The notes: a model not told the origin generated them from the letters alone. DNA of 64,000 bases from Kribbella kalugense (GCF_004365875.1 NZ_SODF01000002.1:372001-436000); one strand, 5' to 3'; shown: positions 26,730 through 35,684, counted from the first letter of the stretch. Made by a program: numbers and translations.

Positions 26730-27944
26730 ATGAGTGACCTACACAGGGCTCGAGCGCGCGCGGAGTCATTCGCGCACGCCGTCGATCACGGGCCCCGTCA
26801 CTCCGCGCGACTGAGCGATGACCCCGAGTTGATGGAAGCTGTGGAGCTGGTCGGACGGCTGAGGACCGCCGGCGCAGTTGCACCGCGTCCGGAGTTCAGT
26901 GCCGAGTTGCGGCACCGCCTGTTGGAGCAGGCGGCGGCGCGCGCGGCGACCACTGCGACTCCGGTGATGGTGCGCAGCACACCGGACAATTCGGACGACC
27001 CGCCGGGTAGCGAGGACGTTGGCGCGTCCGTGACAGATATCCGCCGTCGCCAGGGCCGGAGGATCCGGCTGGTGGCCAGTACCGCGGCACTGGTGCTGCT
27101 CGGAGGTGGCATCGGTTCTGCCGCCGCCGCTCAGCAGGCCATGCCCGGCGACACCTTGTACGGAATGAAGCGCAGCATCGAGAACGTGGCGACCAATGTG
27201 GGGGTCGGCGACGACTCCCGCGGCCGGCGCGATCTCGAGCATGCCATGACCCGACTGTCCGAAGTCCGTCAGCTGGCCGGCAACGGCGGTTCGGTGGACA
27301 CGATCAACGCAACCCTGGACGACTTCTCGGCACAGTCCCGCAAGGGCGTGTCCCGACTGGTCGCGTCGTACCAGCAGGACGGCGACCAGAGTTCGATCAC
27401 CGCGATCACGACGTTCATCACCAGTGCCCGCCAGGCTCTTGTTGAACTCGCGCCGAAGCTCCCACCCGAGTCACTCAAGTCCGGTGTGGAAGCGCTGGCG
27501 ACGATCGAGCAGCTGGCTCAGCACACCTCGGCAGCCTGTCCGAAGTGTGCGGCGCCGAAGCCGGCCACCACCGGCGGCGGCACCAGCAACCAGCCGAATC
27601 GGACCAGCCCAGGCAGCGGCACCGAGCCGAGCGACCCGGCGAAGTCATCGACGAGCACCAATGCGTCGGCGACCATCCCGACGCCCGGCGTGTCGACCAC
27701 GGTGCAGCCGAGCACGTCACCGACCAAGATTCCGAACACCACGATCGTCCAGGAGTCCAGTGCTCCGCCGTCGACGGTCCTGAAGACACCACCACGGCCG
27801 TCGTCGTCAAACTCGCCGATTGCGACGCCCACTGTGCTGCCTTCGCTGACCCCGACCACGCCATCCTGGCCGTGGCCGTTCCCGACCACACCGCTCATCG
27901 ACCTTCCAGGCCTGATCAACACGCTGTTGCCACCCTGGAAGTGA
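26730..27944 (+). CDS. DUF5667 membrane protein, probable anti-sigma factor (RsbN-like)
   Basis: This 404-residue protein likely holds the BldN-like sigma factor at the membrane. Residues 1-110 are cytoplasmic and contain the RAESFAHAVD and RPEFSAELRHRLLEQA helices. One transmembrane helix lies near 112-133 (LVASTAALVLLGGG). The extracytoplasmic DUF5667 part follows, with the hallmark MPGDTLYGMKRSIENV. The last 120 residues are a Pro/Ser/Thr-rich, probably wall-spanning tail that ends in a short hydrophobic segment. GAGGAG lies upstream of ATG 26730. Position and domain match RsbN, which inhibits BldN in Streptomyces. The strong terminator at 27954 ends the unit. Confidence 0.8.
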   Translation: MSDLHRARARAESFAHAVDHGPRHSARLSDDPELMEAVELVGRLRTAGAVAPRPEFSAELRHRLLEQAAARAATTATPVMVRSTPDNSDDPPGSEDVGASVTDIRRRQGRRIRLVASTAALVLLGGGIGSAAAAQQAMPGDTLYGMKRSIENVATNVGVGDDSRGRRDLEHAMTRLSEVRQLAGNGGSVDTINATLDDFSAQSRKGVSRLVASYQQDGDQSSITAITTFITSARQALVELAPKLPPESLKSGVEALATIEQLAQHTSAACPKCAAPKPATTGGGTSNQPNRTSPGSGTEPSDPAKSSTSTNASATIPTPGVSTTVQPSTSPTKIPNTTIVQESSAPPSTVLKTPPRPSSSNSPIATPTVLPSLTPTTPSWPWPFPTTPLIDLPGLINTLLPPWK

Positions 27945-27953
27945 GCTGACGAC

Positions 27954-27992
27954 AGAAGGCCCCGGCACACGGTTCGTGTGCCGGGGCCTTCT
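27954..27992. terminator. Strong bidirectional terminator hairpin
   Basis: A perfect 17-bp stem (27954-27970 with 27976-27992) closes a five-base GGTTC loop. It stands between the convergent DUF5667 and PlsC-like genes. The outer AGAA/TTCT pairs give a short U-rich end in both directions. Confidence 0.85.
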
Positions 27993-28001
27993 GCGTGTCC
28001 T

Positions 28002-29099
28002 CTAGAAGAAGACGCTGCGGCGTTGCATGAGCAGGGTGTAGAGGGTCTGCTGGATGGTTTCGCGGACCTGGTCGGTGACGTTGAAGACCAGCATCGGGTC
28101 GTCGGCGGCGCCGTCGGCGAAGTCGTCGGTGCGGATCGGCTCGCCGAATTCGATCAGCCACTTGGACGGCAGCGGGATCAGGCCGAGCGGTCCGAGCAGC
28201 GGGAAGAACGGCGTGACCGGGATGTACGGGACACCCACCAGCCGCGCCAGCGAGGCGATGTTGCCGACCAGCGGATAGATCTCCTCGGCCCCGACGATCG
28301 AGCACGGGATGATCGGTACGCCGGTCCGCATCGCGGCACTCACGAATCCGCCGCGTCCGAAGCGCTGCAGCTTGTACCGCTCGGCGAACGGCTTCCCGAG
28401 CCCCTTGAAACCCTCCGGCCAGACACCGACCAGGTTGCCCTGCCGGAGCAGCCGCTCGGCGTCGTCGTTGTTCGCCAGCGTCGCCCCACCCTTCCGGGAG
28501 AGCTCACCGACGAACGGCGTCTGGAACACCAGGTCCGCCGCCAGCGTGCGCAGCGGCCGGTTGGTGTGATCCGCGACGACCACCTGGGTGACCAGCCCGT
28601 CGAGCGGCATGGTGCCGGAGTGGTTCGCGACGATCAGCGCGCTGCCGTCGGCCGGGATGTTCTCGATCCCGCGTACTTCGACGCGGAACCACTTCTCCAC
28701 CATCGGACGCAGCATCGGCAGCAGGACCTGGTCGGTCAGGTCGGAGTCGTACCCGAACTCGTCGAGCTCGTAGTCCCCGCTCAACCGCCGCCGCAGGAAC
28801 GCCAGCCACTCGGCGACCCGGCGCTCCCCGTCCTCCCCGAACAGCGACCGCACCACTCGCTCGAGCCCGGCAAAGTCGAAGTCGCCACCTTCAGGTACGT
28901 CGATGCCCGGCACAGCCTCGATCGGCTCGACCGGCGTCTCGGTCGGCTGCGAGGTGACCGGCTTGTCCTTGACTGTCTTCTTGGCGCGACCACCCGGTCC
29001 CGCGAGCGCGCGAGCCGCGGCGGAGGGCGTCGTACGGCGGCCACTCCCCCGGCCCGGTCGCCCGCCGGAGCCGATCGGGATCACGTCCGCGTCAGCCAC
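28002..29099 (-). CDS. Lysophospholipid acyltransferase family protein (PlsC-like)
   Basis: This 365-residue protein probably transfers an acyl chain to a glycerolipid. The first 110 residues are a basic, Ala/Pro/Gly-rich tail, partly disordered. The acyltransferase domain begins near 145 with ALIVANHSGTMPLDG, a variant of the NHx4D catalytic box with longer spacing. GVWPEGFKGLGKP and VPIIPCSIVG follow, typical of this actinobacterial subgroup. GTG 29099 has GGAG seven bases before it. It overlaps the epimerase gene by eight bases. The pair corresponds to Rv0501-Rv0502 in M. tuberculosis. Confidence 0.86.
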   Translation of the reverse strand: MADADVIPIGSGGRPGRGSGRRTTPSAAARALAGPGGRAKKTVKDKPVTSQPTETPVEPIEAVPGIDVPEGGDFDFAGLERVVRSLFGEDGERRVAEWLAFLRRRLSGDYELDEFGYDSDLTDQVLLPMLRPMVEKWFRVEVRGIENIPADGSALIVANHSGTMPLDGLVTQVVVADHTNRPLRTLAADLVFQTPFVGELSRKGGATLANNDDAERLLRQGNLVGVWPEGFKGLGKPFAERYKLQRFGRGGFVSAAMRTGVPIIPCSIVGAEEIYPLVGNIASLARLVGVPYIPVTPFFPLLGPLGLIPLPSKWLIEFGEPIRTDDFADGAADDPMLVFNVTDQVRETIQQTLYTLLMQRRSVFF

Positions 29100-30099
29100 G
29101 CAACGCTCCCAGTCCTGCGGTGAGCAGCCCCGAGACCCGCGTCATCGCGCCGGTCCCGAGCGAGGCCCGGAAGGCGTCGAACGCCTCGGCCGTGGTGTAC
29201 GCCGGCTCGAAGCCGAACTCGGTCCGCATCCGGGTCGTGTCCACACCCCGCCCGTACGTCAGGAAGGTGATCTGGTCCGGCGAGAAGTCCGCCAGCCGGG
29301 CGCGCCGGACAGCGGCAGCCGTGCTGGACGCGGTGAACGAAGGCAACCGCAGCGTCGGCCGGCCGAGCCGGCGGATCGCCTGGGACAGCGAGAGCACGCC
29401 GTCACCGGCCAGGTTGAAGGTCCCGGGGATGTCGTTCACGGTCGCGCGCAGAATCGCCTCGACCCCGTCGTCCTCGTGCAGGAACTGCAGACGGGCGTCG
29501 TACCCGAAGACCGTGGGTACGACGGGCAACGCGAAGTACCGCGTCATCGGGGAATCGGTCTTGGGGCCGATCCAGTTCGCCATCCGGAGCGTGGTCACGC
29601 AGACATCGGGGCGGCGCCGGGCGAACCCGCGCACGTACCCCTCGACCTCGACCGCGTCCTTGCTCAGCCCGTGATGATGAATCGCCCGCGGCGCCATCTC
29701 CTCGGTGAACATGGCCGGGTCCCGCGGACCCGCGCCGTACACCGTGGTCGACGACTTCACCACCAGCTTGGCCACGCCGGACGCCTTCTGGCAGGCGGCG
29801 AGCAGCTGCATGGTGCCGATGACGTTGATCTCCTTCATCGACGACCGGCCGCCGGCGCTGCCAGGGGTGGCAACCACGCCGGTGTGGACGACCGTGTCGA
29901 CACCCTCAGCGGCGATCACCTTGGCGATCACCGGATTGCGAATGTCGGCCCGGACGAACCGCACCCGCCCGAGCTCGGCACGTGGCGGAACCACGTCGAC
30001 GCCGAGCACGGTGCCGATCGCCGGGTCGTCGGCCAGTCTGCGGGCACAACGAGCACCGGCGTCCCGCGAGACGCCGGTAACCATCACTACCTGTGCCAC
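29092..30099 (-). CDS. NAD-dependent epimerase/dehydratase (SDR, GalE2-like)
   Basis: This 335-residue extended SDR protein starts VVMVTGVSRDAGARCARRL, a slightly unusual glycine motif, and carries VHTGVV and KSSTTVYGAG segments. The canonical YxxxK is not obvious, since the region after KSSTTVYG has HHGLSKDAVE in its place; catalysis may therefore differ from classical epimerases. It sits 37 bases after bS22 and before the PlsC-like gene, the same order as Rv0500B-Rv0501-Rv0502. Its link to lipid synthesis is inferred only from that conserved order. Confidence 0.8.
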   Translation of the reverse strand: MAQVVMVTGVSRDAGARCARRLADDPAIGTVLGVDVVPPRAELGRVRFVRADIRNPVIAKVIAAEGVDTVVHTGVVATPGSAGGRSSMKEINVIGTMQLLAACQKASGVAKLVVKSSTTVYGAGPRDPAMFTEEMAPRAIHHHGLSKDAVEVEGYVRGFARRRPDVCVTTLRMANWIGPKTDSPMTRYFALPVVPTVFGYDARLQFLHEDDGVEAILRATVNDIPGTFNLAGDGVLSLSQAIRRLGRPTLRLPSFTASSTAAAVRRARLADFSPDQITFLTYGRGVDTTRMRTEFGFEPAYTTAEAFDAFRASLGTGAMTRVSGLLTAGLGALRG

Positions 30100-30136
30100 G
30101 AGCTACCCCCAGCCGGACCGGGCGCGGCAGAACGAC

Positions 30137-30238
30137 TTACTTGCCGAGCTTGCGGCGCTGCACCCGCGTCTTCTTCAGCAGCTTGCGGTGCTTCTTCTTC
30201 GCCATACGCTTGCGGCGCTTCTTGATTACGGAACCCAC
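30137..30238 (-). CDS. Small ribosomal protein bS22 (AURKAIP1/COX24 domain)
   Basis: This 33-residue, extremely basic peptide ([18 protein letters not shown], ending RRKLGK) is nearly identical across actinobacteria. It is the bS22 protein found in mycobacterial 30S subunits and corresponds to Rv0500B. GTG 30238 is the standard start; a longer in-frame start would add a non-conserved leader. It lies at the head of the epimerase-PlsC pair. Confidence 0.93.
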   Translation of the reverse strand: MGSVIKKRRKRMAKKKHRKLLKKTRVQRRKLGK

Positions 30239-30348
30239 GTCTGACCATCCAAACTCAAAGAGAACGTCGGCAAAGCTTACCCGTAGGTCACTCCCCCCAC
30301 CTAAAGCAGCCTCGACCACTAGACTGGGGATGACCTGGGGAGGCTGTT

Positions 30349-31008
30349 TTGAGGGCTCGGTACGACGGTTTGGCGGACTGGTACGAGGAGCGATTCGTCG
30401 AGGGCTCGGAGCCGCATCAGCCTGGGATGCTGGAGCTGCTCGGCCCTGGTTCGGGGCCTTGTCTCGACATCGGGTGCGGCACCGGGCGGAACTTCGAGTC
30501 CATCCGGGCCAGCGGGCGCACCATCGTCGGGCTGGACTTCTCCAAGGACCAGCTCGGCCTCGCTCGGACCCGCACCGACGGACCTCTGCTGCACGGGGAC
30601 GCCGCAGTACTCCCCTTCGCCGACGAGTCCTTCGACACCGCGATCACGATGTGGATCTCAACGGATGTGGACGACTTCGGCGCCGTCCTGCGCGAGGCGG
30701 CGCGAGTACTGCGTCCCGGCGGGATCCTGGTCGCCTACGGCGTACACCCGTGCTTCAACGGACCGCATGTCGTTTACGAGGAGGACGGCCGCCGGACCGC
30801 CTATCCGACGTATCGCCAGGCCGGTTGGCACCACGATTCACCGTGGTGGAGCGACGACGGGATCCGCCGCCGGATCGGCATGCGCCACCTGCCCCTGGCC
30901 GAGTACCTGAACGCCATCATCAAATCCGGCCTGACCGCCGAACACTTCGAGGAACCCACCGGCCCCGACATCCCCCACGCCCTGGCCTTCCGCGCCCGCA
31001 AGAGCTAG
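30349..31008 (+). CDS. Class I SAM-dependent methyltransferase
   Basis: This 219-residue enzyme has motif [15 protein letters not shown] near residue 40, the acidic end of strand 2 in VGLDFS, and the [15 protein letters not shown] loop of UbiE/Methyltransf_11 proteins. The substrate is unknown. TTG 30349 was chosen because GGGGAGG lies five bases upstream and the fold starts immediately. It is a single gene, divergent from bS22. Its stop overlaps the end of the small secreted protein gene on the other strand by four bases. Confidence 0.83.
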   Translation: MRARYDGLADWYEERFVEGSEPHQPGMLELLGPGSGPCLDIGCGTGRNFESIRASGRTIVGLDFSKDQLGLARTRTDGPLLHGDAAVLPFADESFDTAITMWISTDVDDFGAVLREAARVLRPGGILVAYGVHPCFNGPHVVYEEDGRRTAYPTYRQAGWHHDSPWWSDDGIRRRIGMRHLPLAEYLNAIIKSGLTAEHFEEPTGPDIPHALAFRARKS

Positions 31009-31178
31009 GCGGCTTTGCGGACTGCTATCTGCGTGACGGGCTTTGTCAGGACAGCGAGGTGTGGGGTGGCTGTGCGGTTGGTGGTGCTTGCGTAGGCGGC
31101 GGGGGTGAAGGCGACGGCGGCCAGGCCGAGGGTCGCAATGGTGCCTACGGCAACTGTTTTGACGATTCGGATCGGCAT
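31005..31178 (-). CDS. Small secreted peptide of 57 residues, unknown function
   Basis: A short gene has an excellent AAGGAGG ribosome site six bases before ATG 31178. The product starts MPIRIVKTVAVGTIATLGLA and has a classical Sec signal peptide with a likely cleavage after FTPAAYA. The mature part would be only about 27 residues, rich in Thr and basic residues, ending VRKAA. I recognise no family. It lies alone between the methyltransferase (convergent) and a small membrane protein gene (divergent). The ribosome site and signal peptide together make it a real gene candidate. Confidence 0.7.
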   Translation of the reverse strand: MPIRIVKTVAVGTIATLGLAAVAFTPAAYASTTNRTATPHLAVLTKPVTQIAVRKAA

Positions 31179-31282
31179 CGGAAGCCTCCTTCAGGTTGGT
31201 GACTCCATCCTGGTTGTGCGGACTGCGACGGTGCTGGAAGGAACCTGGCAGCCGGCTGGGAATGGCGCAGTACGGTTGTGGC

Positions 31283-31498
31283 ATGGCCTACCTGGTGTTT
31301 CTCGGTGGACTTGTGGTGGTGCTCGCGGGGCTGACTTGGTTCGCCTCGTGGGCGAAGCGGCGCGGCCGCGGGTCCGGGGTCGCCGGCGCGATCGCGGCGT
31401 ACGACGAGGCGTACCGGACCACCGCGCATCAATCGCACTACGAGCTCCGGCAGCAGGGGGATCGGAGGTCCGAGAGCGGATCCCCGGACGATCTCTAA
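31283..31498 (+). CDS. Small single-span membrane protein of 71 residues
   Basis: The protein begins MAYLVFLGGLVVVLAGLTWF, one transmembrane helix, followed by a basic stretch WAKRRGRGSG and a soluble tail containing DEAYRTTAHQSHYELR. No family is recognised. ATG 31283 lies six bases after the -10-like TACGGT at 31271-31276 and has no ribosome site, so the transcript is probably leaderless. A start seven codons upstream is possible. It converges with the SARP gene, overlapping by four bases. Confidence 0.65.
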   Translation: MAYLVFLGGLVVVLAGLTWFASWAKRRGRGSGVAGAIAAYDEAYRTTAHQSHYELRQQGDRRSESGSPDDL

Positions 31499-33327
31499 CT
31501 CAGGTAGTCGGAGATCGGGCCGAGGGTGATTAGGCCGCTGCCGGCCGCGTGTTCGTTGGCCGCAGGCGCGAGTGCGATCTGCGCCTTCTCCAGTAGTTGG
31601 GCGTTGCCCGACTGCCTTGCACTGTGGACGGTCAGGGCCCAGTAGGCCTCGAGTAGCAGGCCCGGCGGCGGATCGGCCGCGACGTCGGTCTGACCGCGGC
31701 CGGCGAGGTTCGGCGAACCCTTCAACCACAGGGCGTGCGGGCCGTAGTCGGCCGCGGGGATCGGCTCGTTGTGGCGTACGGCGTGTGCGGCGAGCGCCAG
31801 CGGGAGAAGACCGGCAGTCAGGCCGGGCATGCCGGAGTCATCGAGCAAGGCGGCTGCGGCGCGGTAGGACTCGGGGGTGTCGTCGCGGAGGGCGGCGTAC
31901 CAGCGGGTGAAGACGGACACGAGCGGCAGTTCATGGCGGGCAGCCAGTGCGTCGGCGGCCGCGGCGTGTTCGTCGGCAGCGGTGTGGTCGGCTCGAGCGC
32001 AGGCGGACTGGAGCTGGACGAGGTGGCCGAGAACCTCGTAGGTGAAGAGGTTGTGGCGCTGCGAGAGAGTAACAAGCTCTGCGCCGATGACGTCGCGTTG
32101 CGGAGCGAGACCGGCGCGGTAGCAGGTCTGCATGAAAACGCCGTTCAGCGTGAACGCCAGCAGTGCAGGGTCGTCGAGTCCGCGCGCCAACTGCTCGGCC
32201 TCGAGCGCCGCGTCCCGAGGACGCGGTGATCGCGAACCACGGGACTCGAGCGCGATCGTGGCGAGCAGCCGAGCGCGGATGCTCGGATGGTCCTGCGTCG
32301 GCAGCACCCGTTCGGCGGCAGCCACGATCGCGGCCGCCTGCGCCTCGTCGTCGGACCGCGTCCAGATCGCCGGTACGTCGTACGCGCCGATGACTCGCGC
32401 GGTCAGGTCGGGATCGCCGAGCTCCTCGGCGGCGGTGACGGCAGCGAGACGATGCCGACGGGCAGCCTCCAGCCCACCGCCGCCGGTGACCGCGAGGTTG
32501 CGGAGCAGGCCGACGGTGGACTCGATCCGGGCTCTCGTTCCGCCGACCACGCGGTCGTACGCCGCGGTCGTCTCGGCCCACACGCTGCCGGCCGGCGAGA
32601 GCTGTTCGGCGTGGTTGAGGATGTCGCTCTCCAGGCGGCTCAGCGCCGGACCAGGATCGACGCCGAGCTGACCAACGAGCGTCTCCCGGGCACGACGCAG
32701 TACTGCGAGAGCGTCGCCCTGCCGCTCGCTGCGGTACAGCGCCAACGCCAGCAACCGCCACGCGTCTTCACGCCATGGATGCTCGGTCACGTGCGCATCG
32801 AGGTCCGGCACAGCCTGCGCCGCGAGCCCCAACGCCAGCCGCGCCTCCGCGATCTGCTCCACCGCCCGCAACCGGAGCTCGGTCAGTCGCGAGCGTTCGG
32901 CCAGCGCCCATCCCTCATCAGCAAACTCGGCGTACGCCGGACCGCGCCACAACGCCATCCCCGCCAGGAGTTCCGGCAACAGCTCCCCCGGCGACAACGA
33001 CGCCTGCACGGCCGCCTCGAACCGCAACGCGTCCACAGCTTCGGTCCGCAACGCATAGCCAGGACCTGACGTCACCAGCAACCTCGCGGGTGCCCGCGGG
33101 GCCCGATCCGGCTCGATAACTCGTCGCAGCGCGGCCACGAAGGTCCGCACCGCACCCAACGCACCCGCCGGCGGATCCACCCACAGGTCATCCACCAGAA
33201 CAGCCGCCGGTACGACGCGACCCCGAGCCACGATGAGCCGGGCCAGAACGGCCCGATGCCGAGGACCCTTCAGATCAACCGGCTCCCCGTCCCAAGCCAC
33301 CACCGGCCCGAGCACCCCGAACTCCAC
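31495..33327 (-). CDS. SARP/AfsR-type transcriptional regulator with BTAD domain
   Basis: This 610-residue regulator begins VEFGVLGPVVAWDGEPVDL, the usual SARP opening. An OmpR-like winged helix covers about residues 15-95 (RHRAVLARLIVARGRVV, GAVRTFVAALRRVIEP). The BTAD all-helical domain follows to about 245 (EHPWREDAWRLLALALYRSERQGDAL). The remainder lacks a P-loop and looks like TPR-style helices, so it is shorter than AfsR. GTG 33327 was chosen because the conserved fold starts there and TACGGT lies six bases upstream, suggesting a leaderless transcript. It is divergent from the hydrolase gene across an inverted repeat. Confidence 0.85.
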   Translation of the reverse strand: MEFGVLGPVVAWDGEPVDLKGPRHRAVLARLIVARGRVVPAAVLVDDLWVDPPAGALGAVRTFVAALRRVIEPDRAPRAPARLLVTSGPGYALRTEAVDALRFEAAVQASLSPGELLPELLAGMALWRGPAYAEFADEGWALAERSRLTELRLRAVEQIAEARLALGLAAQAVPDLDAHVTEHPWREDAWRLLALALYRSERQGDALAVLRRARETLVGQLGVDPGPALSRLESDILNHAEQLSPAGSVWAETTAAYDRVVGGTRARIESTVGLLRNLAVTGGGGLEAARRHRLAAVTAAEELGDPDLTARVIGAYDVPAIWTRSDDEAQAAAIVAAAERVLPTQDHPSIRARLLATIALESRGSRSPRPRDAALEAEQLARGLDDPALLAFTLNGVFMQTCYRAGLAPQRDVIGAELVTLSQRHNLFTYEVLGHLVQLQSACARADHTAADEHAAAADALAARHELPLVSVFTRWYAALRDDTPESYRAAAALLDDSGMPGLTAGLLPLALAAHAVRHNEPIPAADYGPHALWLKGSPNLAGRGQTDVAADPPPGLLLEAYWALTVHSARQSGNAQLLEKAQIALAPAANEHAAGSGLITLGPISDYLS

Positions 33328-33388
33328 CCAGCCACCGTAGCGGGCCGGCGGTTTGGCGGACGGGTCGACAGGTGGTGTCAGGCAGCCA

Positions 33389-33444
33389 GTAGTACACCTG
33401 AGCGTGAAAGCCTCCGCGCGTACGGCGTATCGCAGGTGTACTAC
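33389..33444. promoter_or_regulatory. 12-bp inverted repeat between SARP and hydrolase genes
   Basis: GTAGTACACCTG at 33389-33400 is matched perfectly by CAGGTGTACTAC at 33433-33444, with 32 bases between the arms (about four helical turns centre to centre). The right arm is itself nested in CAGGT-N5-ACCTG. It is a good candidate for regulator binding in the divergent promoter. Confidence 0.6.
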
Positions 33445-33514
33445 CTGTCCAGCTGCTGCAACCACCACCGAAACGCTCATCGGTTGCTCATTCGGAGCCG
33501 GGATGCTCGGGGGT

Positions 33515-34375
33515 ATGGAGATCGAAGGATTCGACTACCTGCGTGTGCGCGGCGCGGATGAGGTCGAGCTGGGCGTTGCCCGCGGTGGTTCAGGTACGCC
33601 GGTTGTGTTGTTGCATGGGTTTCCGCAGACGCACCTGATGTGGCGCCATGTTGCGCGTGACCTGGCTGCCGAGCACACCGTCATCTGTCCGGATCTCCGT
33701 GGGTACGGCGACAGCGGGAAGCCGATCGAGGGCTATTCGAAGCGGACGATGGCGGCGGATGTTGTCGCGGTGGCTCGGGAGCTCGGGCATTCGCGGTTTG
33801 CGTTGGTTGGGCATGACCGGGGTGCGCTGGTGGCGTTTCGGGCTGGGCTGGATCATCCGGAGGTGGTCACGCGCCTGATGTGTCTGGACGTGCTGCCGAC
33901 GCTCGACATGTGGGAGGTGATGCACGGCACCAGCGCCGCGGTCGGGTTCCATCTGTATCTGATGGCGCAGCCGGCCGGGTTGCCGGAGCGGATGATCGCC
34001 GCGGCGTCCGACGAGTTCTTCGGGTACTTCCTGGATCTCTGGGCGAACGATCCCGCGGCGATCCCGCCCGAGGTTCGCTCCGTCTACCTGGAGGCTTCGC
34101 GCCGTGCGGTGCCGTCGATCGTCGCTGACTACCGGGCCTCGGCGACGATCGACGTCACGCACGATTCGGACGATCTTGCTCAGGGCAACAAACTGCGGAT
34201 GCCGATGACGGTGGTCCAGCAGGACTGGGGCGCCGCACTCGGCTTCGACGCCGCCGCCCGCTGGAAGGCCTGGTCGACCGACCTCCACCACCAGACCACA
34301 AACGCCGGCCACTTCATGGCCGAGGAAGCACCCGACGAGATCACCACCGCAATCCGGGCACTCCTCAAGCGCTGA
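33515..34375 (+). CDS. Alpha/beta hydrolase, haloacetate dehalogenase/epoxide hydrolase type
   Basis: This 286-residue hydrolase has the oxyanion motif HGFPQTHLMW, the Asp-type nucleophile elbow VGHDRGALVAFR, and the C-terminal histidine in NAGHFMAEEAP. Asp as nucleophile points to fluoroacetate dehalogenase or epoxide hydrolase rather than esterase. The LDVLPTLDMW segment also fits the dehalogenase group. ATG 33515 begins the conserved fold; another ATG four codons upstream is possible. It may be under control of the divergent SARP regulator. Confidence 0.82.
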   Translation: MEIEGFDYLRVRGADEVELGVARGGSGTPVVLLHGFPQTHLMWRHVARDLAAEHTVICPDLRGYGDSGKPIEGYSKRTMAADVVAVARELGHSRFALVGHDRGALVAFRAGLDHPEVVTRLMCLDVLPTLDMWEVMHGTSAAVGFHLYLMAQPAGLPERMIAAASDEFFGYFLDLWANDPAAIPPEVRSVYLEASRRAVPSIVADYRASATIDVTHDSDDLAQGNKLRMPMTVVQQDWGAALGFDAAARWKAWSTDLHHQTTNAGHFMAEEAPDEITTAIRALLKR

Positions 34376-34440
34376 GGTACGTCGACTCACGCCGTGAGGT
34401 ACGCCGACGACTCAGGCCGTGAGGTACGCCGTTGACTCGG
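34373..34440. repeat. Three imperfect tandem repeats at the convergent gene ends
   Basis: Units starting TGAGGTACG at 34373, 34395 and 34420 share the pattern TGAGGTACGCCG, then GACTC. The first begins at the hydrolase stop codon and the last lies inside the 3' end of the amidohydrolase gene. They look like slipped-strand duplications. Confidence 0.6.
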
Positions 34441-35647
34441 TCAGGGCGTCGACGGCAGCGGTCAGGGACGTACTGATCAGCTGTCCGTCGCGCTTGACCG
34501 GCGTACCTCCGACCAGGACGGTGTCCACGTTGCCTGGATGGGCGGCGGTGACCACCGTCGCGACCGGATCGTGCAGACCGCCGACCAGGTTGATGTCCGT
34601 ACTGCGGATCAGCAGGACGTCGGCCTTGTTGCCTACTGCGAGCGAACCGACGTCGGTCAGCCCGAGAGCGCGAGCACCGCAAACCGTCGCGAGCTGCAAC
34701 ACGTACGCGGCCGAGAACGTCTTGTAGCCAAGGGAAAGCAGCTCGTGCATCGCACGGAACATGTCACCGCCGGAGGTGGTCACGACATCGATCCCGAGGC
34801 TGAAGTCGACCCCGGCCGCACGGAGTCGGCCGGCGAGTGGCTGGCCCATCTCCATCCGCGCTTCGACCGTTGGGGTGACCGAGACGGCCGCGCCGGTGTC
34901 GGCGATCACCTTCAGTTCGGAGTCTGGAAGGTTGTTTCCGTGCACGTACAGGGTGTTCGGCCGAGTCAGGCCGGCGTCCCGTAGTTGCGTGATCGGATCC
35001 GGCGTCTGCGAACTGCTGCTGATGTGCACCACGACCGGCACCCCGAGCGAGTCGGCCAACTCCCAGTCCGCGCGTACCGTCTCGAACGGAGCGAACGACG
35101 GCCCGATCGCCGCCACCGCGAGACCGAGGCGCTCGGACCGGCGGCCCATGATCCGCCGCATCTCCCCTGCATCGACAACACCGCCGCTCAGCGGTGAAGG
35201 ACCGTAGCCGAAGACGGCCCGGATCCCGCTGCGTTCCAGGGAATCCAGGGCCGCGTCGGCGTGTTCGGGCGACCGCTGAACGTGTGAATAGTCCTGCACT
35301 GTGGTGATCCCGGCGTCGAGGCACTCCAGCGCGCCGACGAGGTTGCCTGCTGCGACATCTTCGGCGCGGAACCTGGCGCCGTACCCGCCCAGCACTCGCT
35401 CGAAGTACACGCCGAGGTCCGCGTCGACCGTGATCCCGCGCAACGCGGTCTGCCACAGATGCCGATGCGTGTCGACGAACCCCGGCAGCACGATCCGCCC
35501 GGTCGCGTCGATCACCTCGGCATCCACGTCCAGCCCAGGTCCTACGGCCGCGATCCGCCCGTCCTCGATCAGTACGTCGGTCTCCGGCCGCACGACCACC
35601 TCCGGAAAGGTATCGATGACTGTCCCACCCTTGAGCAAACGCCTCAC
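34412..35647 (-). CDS. Amidohydrolase family protein (TrzA/AtzA-like deaminase)
   Basis: This 411-residue TIM-barrel metalloenzyme has the first metal motif DTHRHLWQTALRG near residue 60, the next His in VVVHISSSS, YVHGNNL, and the late Asp in GIDVVTTSGGDMF. It resembles 8-oxoguanine/guanine deaminases and chlorohydrolases that deaminate or dechlorinate N-heterocycles; the exact substrate is unknown. GTG 35647 was chosen because GAGGGAG lies six bases upstream; an ATG two codons earlier would sit right on that site. The MarR gene is divergent and likely controls it. Confidence 0.8.
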   Translation of the reverse strand: MRRLLKGGTVIDTFPEVVVRPETDVLIEDGRIAAVGPGLDVDAEVIDATGRIVLPGFVDTHRHLWQTALRGITVDADLGVYFERVLGGYGARFRAEDVAAGNLVGALECLDAGITTVQDYSHVQRSPEHADAALDSLERSGIRAVFGYGPSPLSGGVVDAGEMRRIMGRRSERLGLAVAAIGPSFAPFETVRADWELADSLGVPVVVHISSSSQTPDPITQLRDAGLTRPNTLYVHGNNLPDSELKVIADTGAAVSVTPTVEARMEMGQPLAGRLRAAGVDFSLGIDVVTTSGGDMFRAMHELLSLGYKTFSAAYVLQLATVCGARALGLTDVGSLAVGNKADVLLIRSTDINLVGGLHDPVATVVTAAHPGNVDTVLVGGTPVKRDGQLISTSLTAAVDALTESTAYLTA

Positions 35648-35660
35648 ACACATCTCCCTC

Positions 35661-35684
35661 ACTAGAAAGCTTTAGAGAAAGCTA
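35661..35684. promoter_or_regulatory. Repeat AGAAAGCT x2 and palindrome between amidohydrolase and marR
   Basis: AGAAAGCT occurs at 35664 and again at 35677, and the first copy is part of the palindrome AAAGCTTT. The site is AT-rich and overlaps the likely amidohydrolase promoter, fitting binding by the divergent MarR protein. Confidence 0.5.
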
